The translations under genes and the position numbers were made by a program. Positions 24,701 through 33,282 of a DNA stretch of 34,069 bases are shown in pieces. The stretch's first letter is position 1; the number at the start of each line of letters is the position of its first letter. This DNA is from HGM12713 sp045593725 (GTDB taxonomy: Bacteria > Bacillota > Clostridia > Oscillospirales > CAG-272): assembly GCA_045593725.1 (NCBI GenBank), contig JAZNXE010000019.1:1-34069 (forward strand), in the 5' to 3' direction. The notes under the pieces are model-generated. The model had not been told where the DNA came from. It did not search any database and saw only the letters and a list, made by a program, of their open reading frames with translations.

Positions 24701-26181
24701 TGCGGTATAGGACATTCTGGATTTACAAAGGTATTGTAGGCTTCTAAAACCTCTCCGTTCTTTATCTTTACCGCGCCTATTTCGGTTATTTTGCAATTAA
24801 GCGGTGAGAGTCCCGTTGTTTCTATATCGAATACCACGAATTCGTCCGAAAAATCGCCCTCGTAGCTTCCATAGACCGCGGACGCGGTATCGTTAACGAA
24901 ATACGCTTCCATACCGTAAATGACCTTCATTCCCGTTTTATCGGCGGCTATCATTGCCTCGGGAAAGCCCTGAACGTTTCCGTGGTCTGTTATGGCTACC
25001 GCGGGATGACCCCACGCTTGCGCTGTTTTAACTGCCACGTCGGGGGCAATAAGCGCATCCATTGCTGACATATTCGTATGAAGATGAAGCTCTACACGCT
25101 TCTTTGATGAATTATCCTTCCTTTTCAGCTTTGAAATCACTGCTATATCAGCATAATTCATATAAAGCTCGGTTTCATCATTTTTTTCGCCCTTTGTATA
25201 TCCGCGCACGGCGATAGCCATACCGTTCTTTATAGCTCCTGCCAATTCATTGGCATCCTCCGCTTCAAGTGAGTAACGCTTTATAAATATAGAGCTGTTT
25301 CCGTCAAAAATACCGAAGGATACATTAAACCTATCCCCTGCGCGGTTAGCTTCGTTGGTAAAAGCAAAAACCTCTCCTATAAATATTAAATTTCTGAGCG
25401 GACGCGTTACCGAAGATATAAGTATAGGCTGTATTTCAAAGGGCTGACCTATTATGTACTGAGGTGATGATATATCAAAAACCGATGCTCCGATATGTAT
25501 ATAACCGCTTTCATCCTTTTGTACACCTCCGTTATCGTACACGGAAGCAAGTCTTGGCAGCTTTTCCTTTTCAGGCTCGGTAGCATTTTTGTTGTCCCCG
25601 CTTCCCTGAGCGGCTGCGGAATACCTTTGTTCGGCTGAGCTTATCTGTCTGTCAAGCTCCTCAACTCTCAGCCTGTAATTGCTTGACATTTCCATAGCTG
25701 TTCTTCCGTCATGCTCTATGCTTACGGATATTCTCAACCCAAATTCACTCTCAATTATTTTTTCTATTACCTTTGGGGTCTGCGCGTTCTCAAGCAATAA
25801 TATTCCATCCTGCGTGAAGGGTATAGTTACGGTCAATTTATTGTTTTCAAGAGTATATCTGTAATTTCCGAAAAATCCTCTGGCTACCATACCCACACGC
25901 TCTGCTTCAAGCAAAACCTCAGGCACGTAATCATAATCGAAAAGCTCCTTGGGATACTTGGGCAGTATCTTGCAAAACTGAAGCTGATAAGCTTCCTTTA
26001 CGGCATCCTCTACATCATACAATGCGCTCTTGGGGATTATACGCTCGAAATCCGCACATACCTCGATTATTCTTCGTTCTTTATCTACCCTTGAACGGCA
26101 GACAACACCCGAAGCAAGAATTTTTCCGTGTTCCTCTGTGGGAAGATATTTATTAAAAAGCTCTTTTAATGTCTTTGCCAT
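21799..26181 (-). CDS. polC: DNA polymerase III alpha subunit, PolC type
   Basis: PolC is the Gram-positive replicative DNA polymerase with built-in proofreading. The ATG at 26181 follows a GGGGGAG site; the upstream in-frame TTG (26202) would encode it. The 1460 residues show an N-terminal region and OB fold, PHP domain pieces (VELHLHTNMSAMDA and AITDHGN, about 355-400), the inserted DEDD exonuclease starting at Asp452 (FDIETTGLSP, then HNADFD), a zinc-type cysteine set (CPKCQYSHF with CPNCQ), and the polymerase active-site aspartates in SPDIDLNFSGD. The last five residues, QLSMF, fit a beta-clamp binding motif. It is the last gene of the uppS-polC operon, 17 bases after ispG. Confidence 0.97.
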   Translation of the reverse strand: MAKTLKELFNKYLPTEEHGKILASGVVCRSRVDKERRIIEVCADFERIIPKSALYDVEDAVKEAYQLQFCKILPKYPKELFDYDYVPEVLLEAERVGMVARGFFGNYRYTLENNKLTVTIPFTQDGILLLENAQTPKVIEKIIESEFGLRISVSIEHDGRTAMEMSSNYRLRVEELDRQISSAEQRYSAAAQGSGDNKNATEPEKEKLPRLASVYDNGGVQKDESGYIHIGASVFDISSPQYIIGQPFEIQPILISSVTRPLRNLIFIGEVFAFTNEANRAGDRFNVSFGIFDGNSSIFIKRYSLEAEDANELAGAIKNGMAIAVRGYTKGEKNDETELYMNYADIAVISKLKRKDNSSKKRVELHLHTNMSAMDALIAPDVAVKTAQAWGHPAVAITDHGNVQGFPEAMIAADKTGMKVIYGMEAYFVNDTASAVYGSYEGDFSDEFVVFDIETTGLSPLNCKITEIGAVKIKNGEVLEAYNTFVNPECPIPQEIVELTSISDEMVADARTIDAVLPEFLDFVGDRLLMAHNADFDISFIRAAAKELDIQFNSPYLDTLGLSRFLNKDLKSHKLDVLAKHYKLEEFHHHRACDDAETLAKIFFKMAEQLSSMDIKSFKELQNEFSTNANPLTLKPYHQIILAKNQEGLKNLYKLISLSYLNYYRRQPRIPKTELEKHREGLIIGSACEAGELFCAILEGKPEREIEEIVNFYDYLEIQPICNNRFLIAEGRVADDEGLRELNRKIVALGEKYNKPVVATCDAHFLNEEDEIYRKILLAGMKFKDCDRDIHLYFRTTEEMLHEFAYLGEEKAYEVVVENTNLINDMIGEVRPIPKGSYTPKMDGAEEELQEKCWTRAKSMYGDPVPQIVKDRLEKELTSIIKNGFAVLYMIAQRLVEYSESQGYLVGSRGSVGSSFVATMAGISEVNPLPPHYYCPKCQYSHFFTDGSVGSGFDLPDEFCPNCQTKLNADGHDIPFETFLGFYGDKSPDIDLNFSGDVQGRVHKYTEELFGAENVFRAGTLGTLADKTAYGFVAKYFEGKGVSIGKAEMERIIQNCVGVKRTTGQHPGGIIVVPREYEIYDFTPVQHPADDPNSDIVTTHFAFSYLHDTILKLDELGHDIPTKYKWLEKFSDSSVMDVPMNDPAVYELFHSTEPLGIKPDDIDAPIGTFGLPEFGTHFLQQVLVDAKPKNFADLLQISGLTHGTGVWLGNADELIKAGICDISKVIGCRDNIMNDLIRYGVENAMSFKIMESVRKGKGLTPDWEQSMRDHNVPEWYIDSCKKIKYMFPKAHAAAYVMSAIRLGWYKVHKPIAFYCAMFTVAPGGFDAAIVGKGRANVVSTIKDIEKRGKEASPKEISSIPSLQLANECMARRIKFLPVDIEKSHSYAFMPENGGIRMPFSALGGLGENAAANILAAREEEKFFSVEDLQKRAKLTKSVIEVLRQNHALDNLNETDQLSMF

Positions 26182-26198
26182 TTCTCCCCCTTTAAAAT

Positions 26199-27275
26199 TC
26201 AAAGCTTTTTTATCTGGGCGATTAGTTGCTCAACTATATCATCCTCGGCTATTTTTCCTATTATCTCGCCTTTTCTTATAAGGACAGCCTCGCCCTTACC
26301 GCCCGCTATTCCTATATCCGCTTCTCTTGCCTCTCCCGGACCGTTTACCACACACCCCATAAGAGCTACCTTTATAGGCATTGAATCCAGCCCCTCGGCT
26401 TTTACCCTCTTTTCAAAATCGGATACGAGAGCTATGAGGTCTATCTTGGTCCTTCCGCAGGTAGGACAGCTGACAATATCCATACCGCTCTGTCCCTGTA
26501 CTCCTACGGCTTTCAAAATGTTCTTCGCGGCATCTATTTCTTCCTCAGGCTTGTCCGTCAGCGACACTCTTATCGTGTCGCCAATACCATCACAAAGCAA
26601 CGCGCCTATTCCCACGGCGCTTTTTAGTGAGCCAAGCTCCTTACTTCCCGCCTCGGTAACACCTAAATGCAAGGGATAATCGCACCTTTGGGCAAGTAAG
26701 CGGTTAGCCATTATCATATTATACGGATTTGATGCCTTTATTGATATAACTATGTCGGTGAAATCGTATTTTTCCAGCAATGAGATGTGATACAGTGCGC
26801 TCTCGCAAAGGGCTTGAGCGCTTGGCTCTCCGTATTTCGCAAGTATATCCTTTTCAAGCGAGCCGCTATTGACACCTATACGTATAGGAACACCAGCCGA
26901 CTTACACGCCTTTACAACCTCAAAAACTCTGTCGTCAGAACCAATATTTCCGGGATTTATCCGTATCTTATCTACACCAAGCTGGGCGCAACGCACTGCT
27001 ACGCGATAGTCAAAGTGGATATCCGCTACAATAGGCATCGTCACTCCCTTTTCCTTCAGGTAAGGTATAGTATCCGCAGCCTCTATATCGGGAACTGTTA
27101 TGCGAACTATGTCACACCCTCTGTTTTCCAGCGAAAGTATCTGGGAGAGGGTTGCTTCCTTATCGTGAGTATCGGTGTTAGTCATAGACTGAATTGCGAT
27201 AGGACATCTCCCGCCTATCGCAATATTGCCTATTCTTATTTCTTTAGTTTTTCTTCTAATATCGTTGTATATCAT
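26199..27275 (-). CDS. ispG: 4-hydroxy-3-methylbut-2-enyl diphosphate synthase
   Basis: IspG (GcpE) reduces MEcPP to HMBPP in the non-mevalonate isoprenoid pathway. The 358-residue product has the family start (RIGNIAIGGRCPIAIQSMTN) and the TIM-barrel stretch ADIHFDYRVAV. Three cysteines for the [4Fe-4S] cluster are Cys270 and Cys273 in CPTCGRTK and Cys308 in GCVVNGPGEA. The start lies 3 bases after the rseP stop. Together with dxr three genes away, it indicates use of the MEP pathway. Confidence 0.97.
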   Translation of the reverse strand: MIYNDIRRKTKEIRIGNIAIGGRCPIAIQSMTNTDTHDKEATLSQILSLENRGCDIVRITVPDIEAADTIPYLKEKGVTMPIVADIHFDYRVAVRCAQLGVDKIRINPGNIGSDDRVFEVVKACKSAGVPIRIGVNSGSLEKDILAKYGEPSAQALCESALYHISLLEKYDFTDIVISIKASNPYNMIMANRLLAQRCDYPLHLGVTEAGSKELGSLKSAVGIGALLCDGIGDTIRVSLTDKPEEEIDAAKNILKAVGVQGQSGMDIVSCPTCGRTKIDLIALVSDFEKRVKAEGLDSMPIKVALMGCVVNGPGEAREADIGIAGGKGEAVLIRKGEIIGKIAEDDIVEQLIAQIKKL

Positions 27276-27278
27276 AGC

Positions 27279-28325
27279 TTACCTGAAAATTAATTTTAAA
27301 ATATCCTTGAAAGAAATAAATATCATAAACGCGAAAAGAATTATCAAGCCCGCAAAATTTATATATGCCTCGACGTTACGGTTCAGCGGTTTTCTTCTTA
27401 TTCCCTCAATTGCAAGAAGCACAAAGCGTCCTCCGTCAAGAGCGGGAAAAGGAAGAAGATTTACCACTCCGAGATTTATAGTTAAGACCGAAACAATATA
27501 TATAAAGCTAAGGTAATCTGTCTTTGCGGCGCTTCCTACCACCTCGGCAACACCTATGGGTCCTGAAACCGCATCCATTCCAAATCTTCCGTTTACAAGT
27601 CCAACAAGAGAATCATACACCATTTTTACGGTAGATACAGAACGGAAAAAGGTCTGCTTTATAAGATTTGGAAGGCTTCGGCTCTCCTCCAAGACCATAA
27701 AATCAATATTCCCGAAGAGAATGCCCTCCTCTTGTACCGTGGGGAATACCACGTTATTAAGAGTAATCCTTTCCCCACCGCGTTTAACGACTATATCAAT
27801 TGGCTCGTACCCCTTGTTGGCTATCTCGTACATTACCTCGTTTCCGCTGTAAACCCTTGTACCATCTACCTTTATTATCTCGTCACCTACCATAAGCTGT
27901 TGGTTTGAGATAGCATCCGCTGTAAAATCAGCAACCACGGTAGAGCCTATTTTGGGTTGCATAACAACTACCAAGAGCATCAGCAAAAAACCGAGAATAA
28001 GATTCATAACGGCTCCTGCCACTACTATTATCATACGTTTCCATACACTTTTGTTGCAGAAAGCGTTTTCGTCCTCGGATTCCTCATCCTCACCTACCAT
28101 GCTTACAAATCCACCGATAGGAAAAGCCCTGAGAGCATAACGGGTATCATATTTCTTGGATTTCCACGAGAATAAGGTGGGGCCCATTCCCACGGCAAAT
28201 TCTTTTATTGCAACCCCGCAACGCCTTGCGGTAAAAAAGTGTCCGAATTCGTGTATAAATATTAACACTCCGAATACAAGGACCATAATTATTGCGTAAA
28301 ATATGACCGTTAACACAGTTCCCAT
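27279..28325 (-). CDS. rseP: Site-2 intramembrane metalloprotease (RseP/RasP type)
   Basis: This M50-family zinc protease cuts membrane-embedded regulators such as anti-sigma factors and signal peptide remnants. The 348-residue protein has the zinc motif HEFGH with His25, Glu26 and His29 in the first membrane helix, further helices near 95-120, a single PDZ domain at about 125-210 (VGDEIIKVDG), and the second metal-binding motif NLLPFPALDGGR near 285. A GGAAG site precedes ATG 28325. It is in its usual place between dxr and ispG. Its substrate is not evident from the neighbourhood. Confidence 0.95.
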   Translation of the reverse strand: MGTVLTVIFYAIIMVLVFGVLIFIHEFGHFFTARRCGVAIKEFAVGMGPTLFSWKSKKYDTRYALRAFPIGGFVSMVGEDEESEDENAFCNKSVWKRMIIVVAGAVMNLILGFLLMLLVVVMQPKIGSTVVADFTADAISNQQLMVGDEIIKVDGTRVYSGNEVMYEIANKGYEPIDIVVKRGGERITLNNVVFPTVQEEGILFGNIDFMVLEESRSLPNLIKQTFFRSVSTVKMVYDSLVGLVNGRFGMDAVSGPIGVAEVVGSAAKTDYLSFIYIVSVLTINLGVVNLLPFPALDGGRFVLLAIEGIRRKPLNRNVEAYINFAGLIILFAFMIFISFKDILKLIFR

Positions 28326-28356
28326 TAAATAATTCTTCCTTTCGGCTCTGCAAAAA

Positions 28357-29517
28357 TCAATTTTCCAATATTTTTTCGATAGTCGTCCTTGCTTCCCTGT
28401 CGTAATTCAAAATACCCTCTAAGGTGTGCTCGTTCCTTGCCCTTGAAAGTATATCCACCGTTTCACAGACGGCTTCGCTTATGCGATAGAAATCAAGTTT
28501 CCCACCAAGAAATCTGCTGACCGCCACCTCATTTGCAGCATTAAGTACAGCAGGCAATGCTCCGCCCTTTGCTATACAATCGTATGCACACGCAAGTAGG
28601 CTGAAGGTTTCGGGGTCGGGATTCTTAAAGGTAAGCCCCGATATGTCAAAGAGGTCCAGCTCTGATATAGCCGCGCTTACTCTGTGCGGGTATGCAACAG
28701 CGTACTGTATGCAAAGCCGCATATCGGGTACAGACATCTGCGCTATAATGCTGTTATCAATATATTCCACCATAGAATGTATTATACTTTCACGGTGTAC
28801 TACCACCTGTATGCGCTCTGCGGGCACTCCGAAAAGATGCACCGCTTCTATTACCTCAAAGCCCTTATTCATAAGCGTTGCCGAATCTACGGTTATCTTC
28901 GCGCCCATCTTCCAAGTGGGATGCGCAAGTGCATCGGCTACTCCGATATCCTTAAGCTGCTCCTTGGTATAGTTGAAGAACGGTCCTCCCGAAGCGGTAA
29001 GCAGTATTTTCTTTATCTCCTTTGAGTCACCCGATTTAAGGCACTGAAAGATAGCCGAGTGCTCACTGTCAACAGGAAGTATCTCCACGTCCTTTTCCTT
29101 GGCTCTTGACATAACTATCTCTCCGGCTACTACAAGAGATTCTTTATTTGCTAAGGCCAGTCGGCATCCCGAGTCAATAGTAGCAAGTGTAGGAGCAAGT
29201 CCCGCCTCTCCTATTATTGAATTGACTACTGTATCCTGCGTCTGCTCACCTATCATCTGGCATATTCCATGCTCACCGGAATATATCTTAATATCGGTAT
29301 CAGCAAGCCGTATCTTAAGCTCCTTCGCCGCGCTCTCGTCAGCCATAGCCACCGCTTTTACCTTGAATTTTCTCGCTTGTTCCTCAACACGCAAAAAATT
29401 ACGGTTAGCACTTATAGAGCTTACTTCAATATCAAATTTCTCGGCAACGTCAAGCGCTTGTTCTCCTATCGAGCCCGTAGAGCCGAGAACCGCAATAGTT
29501 TTCTTAATTTCTTTCAT
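28357..29517 (-). CDS. dxr: 1-deoxy-D-xylulose 5-phosphate reductoisomerase
   Basis: Dxr (IspC) converts DXP to MEP with NADPH, the first committed step of the MEP isoprenoid pathway. The 386 residues match the family. The NADPH loop VLGSTGSIGEQALDV is at about 10-24. The metal and substrate site includes VDSEHSAIFQCL near 150 and WKMGAKITVDSATLMNKGFE near 205. The start follows AAGG 9 bases after cdsA. Confidence 0.97.
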   Translation of the reverse strand: MKEIKKTIAVLGSTGSIGEQALDVAEKFDIEVSSISANRNFLRVEEQARKFKVKAVAMADESAAKELKIRLADTDIKIYSGEHGICQMIGEQTQDTVVNSIIGEAGLAPTLATIDSGCRLALANKESLVVAGEIVMSRAKEKDVEILPVDSEHSAIFQCLKSGDSKEIKKILLTASGGPFFNYTKEQLKDIGVADALAHPTWKMGAKITVDSATLMNKGFEVIEAVHLFGVPAERIQVVVHRESIIHSMVEYIDNSIIAQMSVPDMRLCIQYAVAYPHRVSAAISELDLFDISGLTFKNPDPETFSLLACAYDCIAKGGALPAVLNAANEVAVSRFLGGKLDFYRISEAVCETVDILSRARNEHTLEGILNYDREARTTIEKILEN

Positions 29518-29526
29518 AATTCCGCC

Positions 29527-30360
29527 TTACATCAAGGGTATATTTGTCACATAAGAGAACATACACAGCGCCGCCAAAGCAACAGAAACGGCAAGAATGG
29601 AATCTATTCTATCAAGCATTCCTCCGTGTCCGGGAAAAAGCTTTCCGTAATCCTTAATACCGTAATGTCTTTTAATAACAGACATTATCAAATCTCCTAT
29701 CTGAGAAATGATAGCCATTATCACGCCTCCGATAGCGAGAAGAATAAAGTTCGCGTTACAACCAAAAAGGTTAGCTATAACTCCCATTACCACGTATCCT
29801 ATGGAGCAGAATACCGTTCCTCCTATACTTCCCTCTATGGTCTTTTTGGGGCTTACGTCCTCTATAAGCTTATGCTTACCGAAAAATACTCCCGTAAAGT
29901 AGGCAAAAATATCGGTTATCCAAGCGCCAATGAATATAAGGAAATACAGATATTTGCCATTCTCTCCGAAATCTCTTATGTAGATAACCATATTGAGAGC
30001 AAGAATTATATAAAACGAAGTAATGCAGGAGGAGGAAGCATCCTTGTAGGTAAGCTTTCCGTGTGACCAAATCACAAGAGCAAAAAGATAAATGGTGTAA
30101 AGACTTGCCGCCATAAACGCTATCATTGCAACGTAGTCGTATTCCATAATCCTTTGTAGAAAAGGAAATACGGCAGCGGCTACATATATAGGCAGTGTCA
30201 AGGCTATATTTTTGTGGAGTCCCATGCATCTGAACATCTCAAAAAGGCACATAATAGTAGCTATGGCTATTGCCGCGGAAAACACAAGGGTATCCGAGAA
30301 CCAAAGTATGGGAAGTAAAATTATTACCGCGCATATAGCCGTTATTATTCTTTTTAACAT
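29527..30360 (-). CDS. cdsA: Phosphatidate cytidylyltransferase
   Basis: CdsA makes CDP-diacylglycerol from phosphatidate and CTP in the inner membrane. The ATG at 30360 (277 residues) is preferred because AAAGGA is about 8 bases upstream; a longer TTG frame from 30387 contains that site and the uppS stop. Seven or eight hydrophobic helices are visible. The C-terminal part carries the family signature KKTIEGSIGG and, further on, SVIKRHYGIKDYGKLFPGHGG with MLDRID. It sits between uppS and dxr in a tightly spaced operon. Confidence 0.96.
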   Translation of the reverse strand: MLKRIITAICAVIILLPILWFSDTLVFSAAIAIATIMCLFEMFRCMGLHKNIALTLPIYVAAAVFPFLQRIMEYDYVAMIAFMAASLYTIYLFALVIWSHGKLTYKDASSSCITSFYIILALNMVIYIRDFGENGKYLYFLIFIGAWITDIFAYFTGVFFGKHKLIEDVSPKKTIEGSIGGTVFCSIGYVVMGVIANLFGCNANFILLAIGGVIMAIISQIGDLIMSVIKRHYGIKDYGKLFPGHGGMLDRIDSILAVSVALAALCMFSYVTNIPLM

Positions 30361-30373
30361 AAAATACGTCCTT

Positions 30374-31087
30374 TCACACTCCGCCAAAACGACGCTGGCG
30401 GCGCTTAAAATCTTCTATAACCTCATCCACGTCCTCGGCGGAAAAATCGGGCCAGAGCTTATCGGTAAAATACAGCTCGGCGTACGCTGCCTGCCAGAGC
30501 AGAAAATTGGATATTCTGAGGTCCCCTCCCGTTCTGACTATCATATCAAGCTCGGGGGAGTCCTTTGTATATAGCGCTCGGGAGATATCCTCTTCGGTTA
30601 TTTGTTTCTTTTCTTCTTTTGCCAAGGCGTTAAATGCGTATGTCAGTTCGCTTCTGCCACCGTAGTTTATAGCAAGGTTTACGATTCGCGTATTATGGGC
30701 AGAAATCTTTTCGATATCCTCCATTTTTTTGCGCAAATGGGGAGAAAACGGCGTTTTGTCACCAAGAAATATAAATCTTATATTTCTCTTTCCATCCTTT
30801 ATTTGCTTTTCGCACTCGGAAAGATAATCCTCAAGCAGCTTCATCAGGGCGTTCACCTCACGCTCTGAACGCTTCCAGTTTTCGGTGGAAAAAACGTAAA
30901 AGGTTGCCGCCTGTATTCCTCTCTCGTTACATCTCTCAAGTACCCTCTCAAATGTCTTGGCACCAGCCTTATGCCCATATTCGCGGGGCATTCCTCTTTT
31001 TTTTGCCCATCTTCCGTTGCCGTCCATAATAAAAGCAATGTGCTTTATGGGACAGACTTCAGTAGCTTCTTTTTTGTTATCGCTCAT
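30374..31087 (-). CDS. uppS: Undecaprenyl diphosphate synthase
   Basis: UppS adds isopentenyl units in cis to make the C55 carrier for cell wall synthesis. The 237-residue product shows the active-site Asp22 in FIMDGNGRWAKKRG, the ATFYVFSTENWKR stretch, and the C-terminal binding motif DMIVRTGGDLRISNFLLWQ with YFTDKLWPDF. Length is typical (about 235-250). GAGGA lies 8 bases before the ATG. It is the first gene after the frr terminator and leads the lipid and isoprenoid part of the operon. Confidence 0.97.
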   Translation of the reverse strand: MSDNKKEATEVCPIKHIAFIMDGNGRWAKKRGMPREYGHKAGAKTFERVLERCNERGIQAATFYVFSTENWKRSEREVNALMKLLEDYLSECEKQIKDGKRNIRFIFLGDKTPFSPHLRKKMEDIEKISAHNTRIVNLAINYGGRSELTYAFNALAKEEKKQITEEDISRALYTKDSPELDMIVRTGGDLRISNFLLWQAAYAELYFTDKLWPDFSAEDVDEVIEDFKRRQRRFGGV

Positions 31088-31110
31088 ATACAGTCCTCAC
31101 ATATCATAGT

Positions 31111-31148
31111 AAAAAAGCAGGGACGGGCTATTCACCCGCCCTGCTTGT
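31111..31148 (-). terminator. Intrinsic terminator between frr and uppS
   Basis: On the minus strand AAGCAGGGCGGG pairs with CCCGTCCCTGCTT around TGAATAG (one mismatch or bulge), followed by a T run. It lies 8 bases after the frr stop. No clear promoter was found between it and uppS. Confidence 0.85.
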
Positions 31149-31155
31149 GTTAAAG

Positions 31156-31710
31156 TCAGATCTGCATGATTTCCTTTTCTTTTTTGGAGGTGACTGCGTC
31201 AACCTCCTTGATGTACTTATCGGTAAGATCCTGAACCGACTTCTCGGAGGTCTTCTGCTCGTCCTCGGTCATCTCGCCGTCCTTCTTCATCTTCTTGCAA
31301 AGGTCGTTAGCATCTCTTCTTACGTTGCGGATAGCAACCTTAGCGTCCTCGCCCATCTTCTGAACCTGCTTTACAAGCTCCTTACGGCGCTCCTCGGTGG
31401 GCTGGGGGAATACAAGGCGGATAACCTTACCGTCATTAGTAGGTGTAATTCCTACATCGGAGGCAAGAATAGCCTTTTCCATAGCCTTAAGGGTAGATGC
31501 GTCATAGGGGGTAATGGTAACAGTCTTAGAGTCCGCTACACGGATATCTGCCATAGACGTAAGAGCGGTGGGCGCTCCCCAGTATTCAAACATAACCTTG
31601 GAAAGAACGGCAGTATTAGCCTGACCTGCGCGGATAACCGTGAGATTTTCCTCGTAGGCGGCAATAGCCTTCTGCATTTTTACTTCAAAATCCTTTGTAT
31701 TGAGTTTCAT
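31156..31710 (-). CDS. frr: Ribosome recycling factor
   Basis: Frr splits post-termination ribosomes together with EF-G. The 184-residue product is the normal length. The family core is clear: FEYWGAPTALTSMADIRVAD near residues 45-64, TPYDASTLKAMEKAI and RRKELVKQVQKMGEDAKVAIRNVRRDAND in the long C-terminal helix. GGAGG is 9 bases before the ATG. It follows pyrH by 53 bases, the usual pairing. Confidence 0.97.
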   Translation of the reverse strand: MKLNTKDFEVKMQKAIAAYEENLTVIRAGQANTAVLSKVMFEYWGAPTALTSMADIRVADSKTVTITPYDASTLKAMEKAILASDVGITPTNDGKVIRLVFPQPTEERRKELVKQVQKMGEDAKVAIRNVRRDANDLCKKMKKDGEMTEDEQKTSEKSVQDLTDKYIKEVDAVTSKKEKEIMQI

Positions 31711-31763
31711 AGATAAAGTCCTCCGTATATAATTATATTTCTTTTCTCACAAAATATTCAGTC

Positions 31764-32477
31764 TTACTTGTGAAGCTCCGTGCCTATTTTGTCGCCCATA
31801 GCCACACGGTATATGTTCATTGGGTCTTTAAGCTCAAAGGCATACGCCCTTATGTCGTTGTCAAGGCAGAATGCCGCCGCGGTGAGATCGAGAGCCTTAA
31901 GCTCCTTGGAAATAACCTCCGCGTAGGTAATCTCGTCATATCTCACGGCATTGGGATCTTTTCTGGGGTCTGCGTTATATACGCCGTCTATGTTCTTAGC
32001 CATAAGAATGGCGTCTGCCTTTATCTCTGCCGCGCGGAGAGCCGCCGCAGTATCAGTCGAGAAGAAAGGCGAACCAAGTCCTGTACCGAAAATAACTACC
32101 TTTCCCGACGCAAGCGCCGCAATAGCATCTCGTGTTACGTAAGGCTCGGCAAATGCTTTCATTTCCACAGCAGTCATTACAACGGCGTCAAGTCCTTTCT
32201 GAATAAAGGTATCCTGAAGTGCCAAAGCGTTTATGGTAGTAGCCAGCATACCCATATGGTCCGCTCTTACTCTGTCCATCTCACCGCCCTGACGTCCGCG
32301 CCAGATGTTACCTGCTCCGACTATAATTCCAACCTCTATTTTTTTGTCAAGGCATTTCTTAAGAACCTCGGCAATAGAAGCGATAAAATCAAAATTCAAA
32401 ATCCCGTCCTTGCCCTGCAAGGCTTCGCCCGAAAGCTTGAGAAGGACTCTTTTATACTTAGGCTCACAGCAGTTCAT
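31764..32477 (-). CDS. pyrH: Uridylate kinase (UMP kinase)
   Basis: PyrH phosphorylates UMP to UDP. The ATG at 32477 (237 residues) has GAGGT 8 bases upstream; the in-frame GTG at 32483 is too close to that site. The amino-acid-kinase fold is shown by RVLLKLSGEALQG near residues 9-21, VGAGNIWRGR near 52-61, and the FGTGLGSPFFSTDTAAALRA stretch near 138. The MNCCEPKYK N-terminus, with paired cysteines before the conserved start, is a small extension. It heads the block pyrH-frr; tsf and rpsB, often upstream, are not here. Confidence 0.96.
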   Translation of the reverse strand: MNCCEPKYKRVLLKLSGEALQGKDGILNFDFIASIAEVLKKCLDKKIEVGIIVGAGNIWRGRQGGEMDRVRADHMGMLATTINALALQDTFIQKGLDAVVMTAVEMKAFAEPYVTRDAIAALASGKVVIFGTGLGSPFFSTDTAAALRAAEIKADAILMAKNIDGVYNADPRKDPNAVRYDEITYAEVISKELKALDLTAAAFCLDNDIRAYAFELKDPMNIYRVAMGDKIGTELHK

Positions 32478-32512
32478 ACACACTTACCTCATTATAAAAT
32501 TATACTGAATAT

Positions 32513-32541
32513 ATTTTACTACATTTTTCACGATTTGTAAA
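32513..32541 (-). promoter_or_regulatory. Candidate promoter for pyrH-frr
   Basis: On the minus strand TTTACA (32541-32536) and TAAAAT (32518-32513) are 17 bases apart. Two TATAAT copies nearer the gene (32499-32504, 32491-32496) lack a good -35. The choice is tentative. Confidence 0.45.
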
Positions 32542-32647
32542 CAATATTTTGAGATTTTATTTCAGAAAAGTTTAATATTTACATTTTCGTTACTTACTTT
32601 GTCTGCATACACTTTTTTGCTTTCCAAGTAACAATATTCTCAAACAC

Positions 32648-32673
32648 AAAAGACCGACGTTTGTCGGTCTTTT
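32648..32673 (-). terminator. Terminator after recR
   Basis: AAAAGACCGAC (32648-32658) pairs perfectly with GTCGGTCTTTT (32663-32673), loop GTTT. On the minus strand it ends in TTTTGTGTTT and closes the dnaX-ybaB-recR transcript. Confidence 0.88.
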
Positions 32674-32681
32674 CAGCGTAT

Positions 32682-33281
32682 TTATACGTCCTGTCTGCCC
32701 TCTATTGCGCGTCCGAGTGTGACCTCGTCGGCATATTCAAGCTCCGAGCCTACGGGTATGCCGTAAGCAAGTCTTGTTACCTTGATACCAAGGGGCTTTA
32801 AGTATTTGGAAATATACATTGCCGTTACCTCTCCGTCGGGGGTAGGGTTGGTGGCAACTATTACCTCCTCTGCTCCGTCCTTATTTATTCTGGCAAGAAG
32901 CTCGGCAAAGCGAATCTTATCAGGGGTTATTCCGTTTATGGGAGATATTACTCCTCCAAGCACGTGATAAACTCCCTTGAATTCCCTTACCTTCTCTATG
33001 GACATTACAGCCTTTACGTCCTCTACGACGCATATTACGCTTCTGTCACGGGTTTCGTCCTCACATACAGCGCAAAGCTCCCTGTCGGTAAGATTTCCGC
33101 ATATAGGACATTCGTGTATTCTCTGCTTAGCCTCAATTATGGCATTGGCAAACTCCTCTGCCGAGTCAGCGTCAAGCTCAACGACCGAAAACGCCATTCT
33201 CATTGCGGTCTTTCTGCCTACTCCCTGCAATTTTCCAAACTGCTCCGCAAGATGCTGGAGCGCCTCTATGTATCCGGTCAT
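32682..33281 (-). CDS. recR: Recombination mediator RecR
   Basis: RecR acts with RecO and RecF in loading RecA at gaps. The 199-residue product has the helix-hairpin-helix LQGVGRKTAMRMAF (18-31), the zinc finger C-P-I-C ... C-A-V-C at about 58-73, and a Toprim domain with CVVEDVKAVMSIEK and VIVATNPTPDGEVTA. Length is typical (about 198). It begins one base after the YbaB stop. Confidence 0.97.
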   Translation of the reverse strand: MTGYIEALQHLAEQFGKLQGVGRKTAMRMAFSVVELDADSAEEFANAIIEAKQRIHECPICGNLTDRELCAVCEDETRDRSVICVVEDVKAVMSIEKVREFKGVYHVLGGVISPINGITPDKIRFAELLARINKDGAEEVIVATNPTPDGEVTAMYISKYLKPLGIKVTRLAYGIPVGSELEYADEVTLGRAIEGRQDV

Positions 33282-33282
33282 A

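Noticed and set aside
21799..26181. Possible intein or frameshift in the very long polC
   Set aside because: All domains appear in order in one frame and the length is normal for PolC, whose exonuclease insertion is standard.
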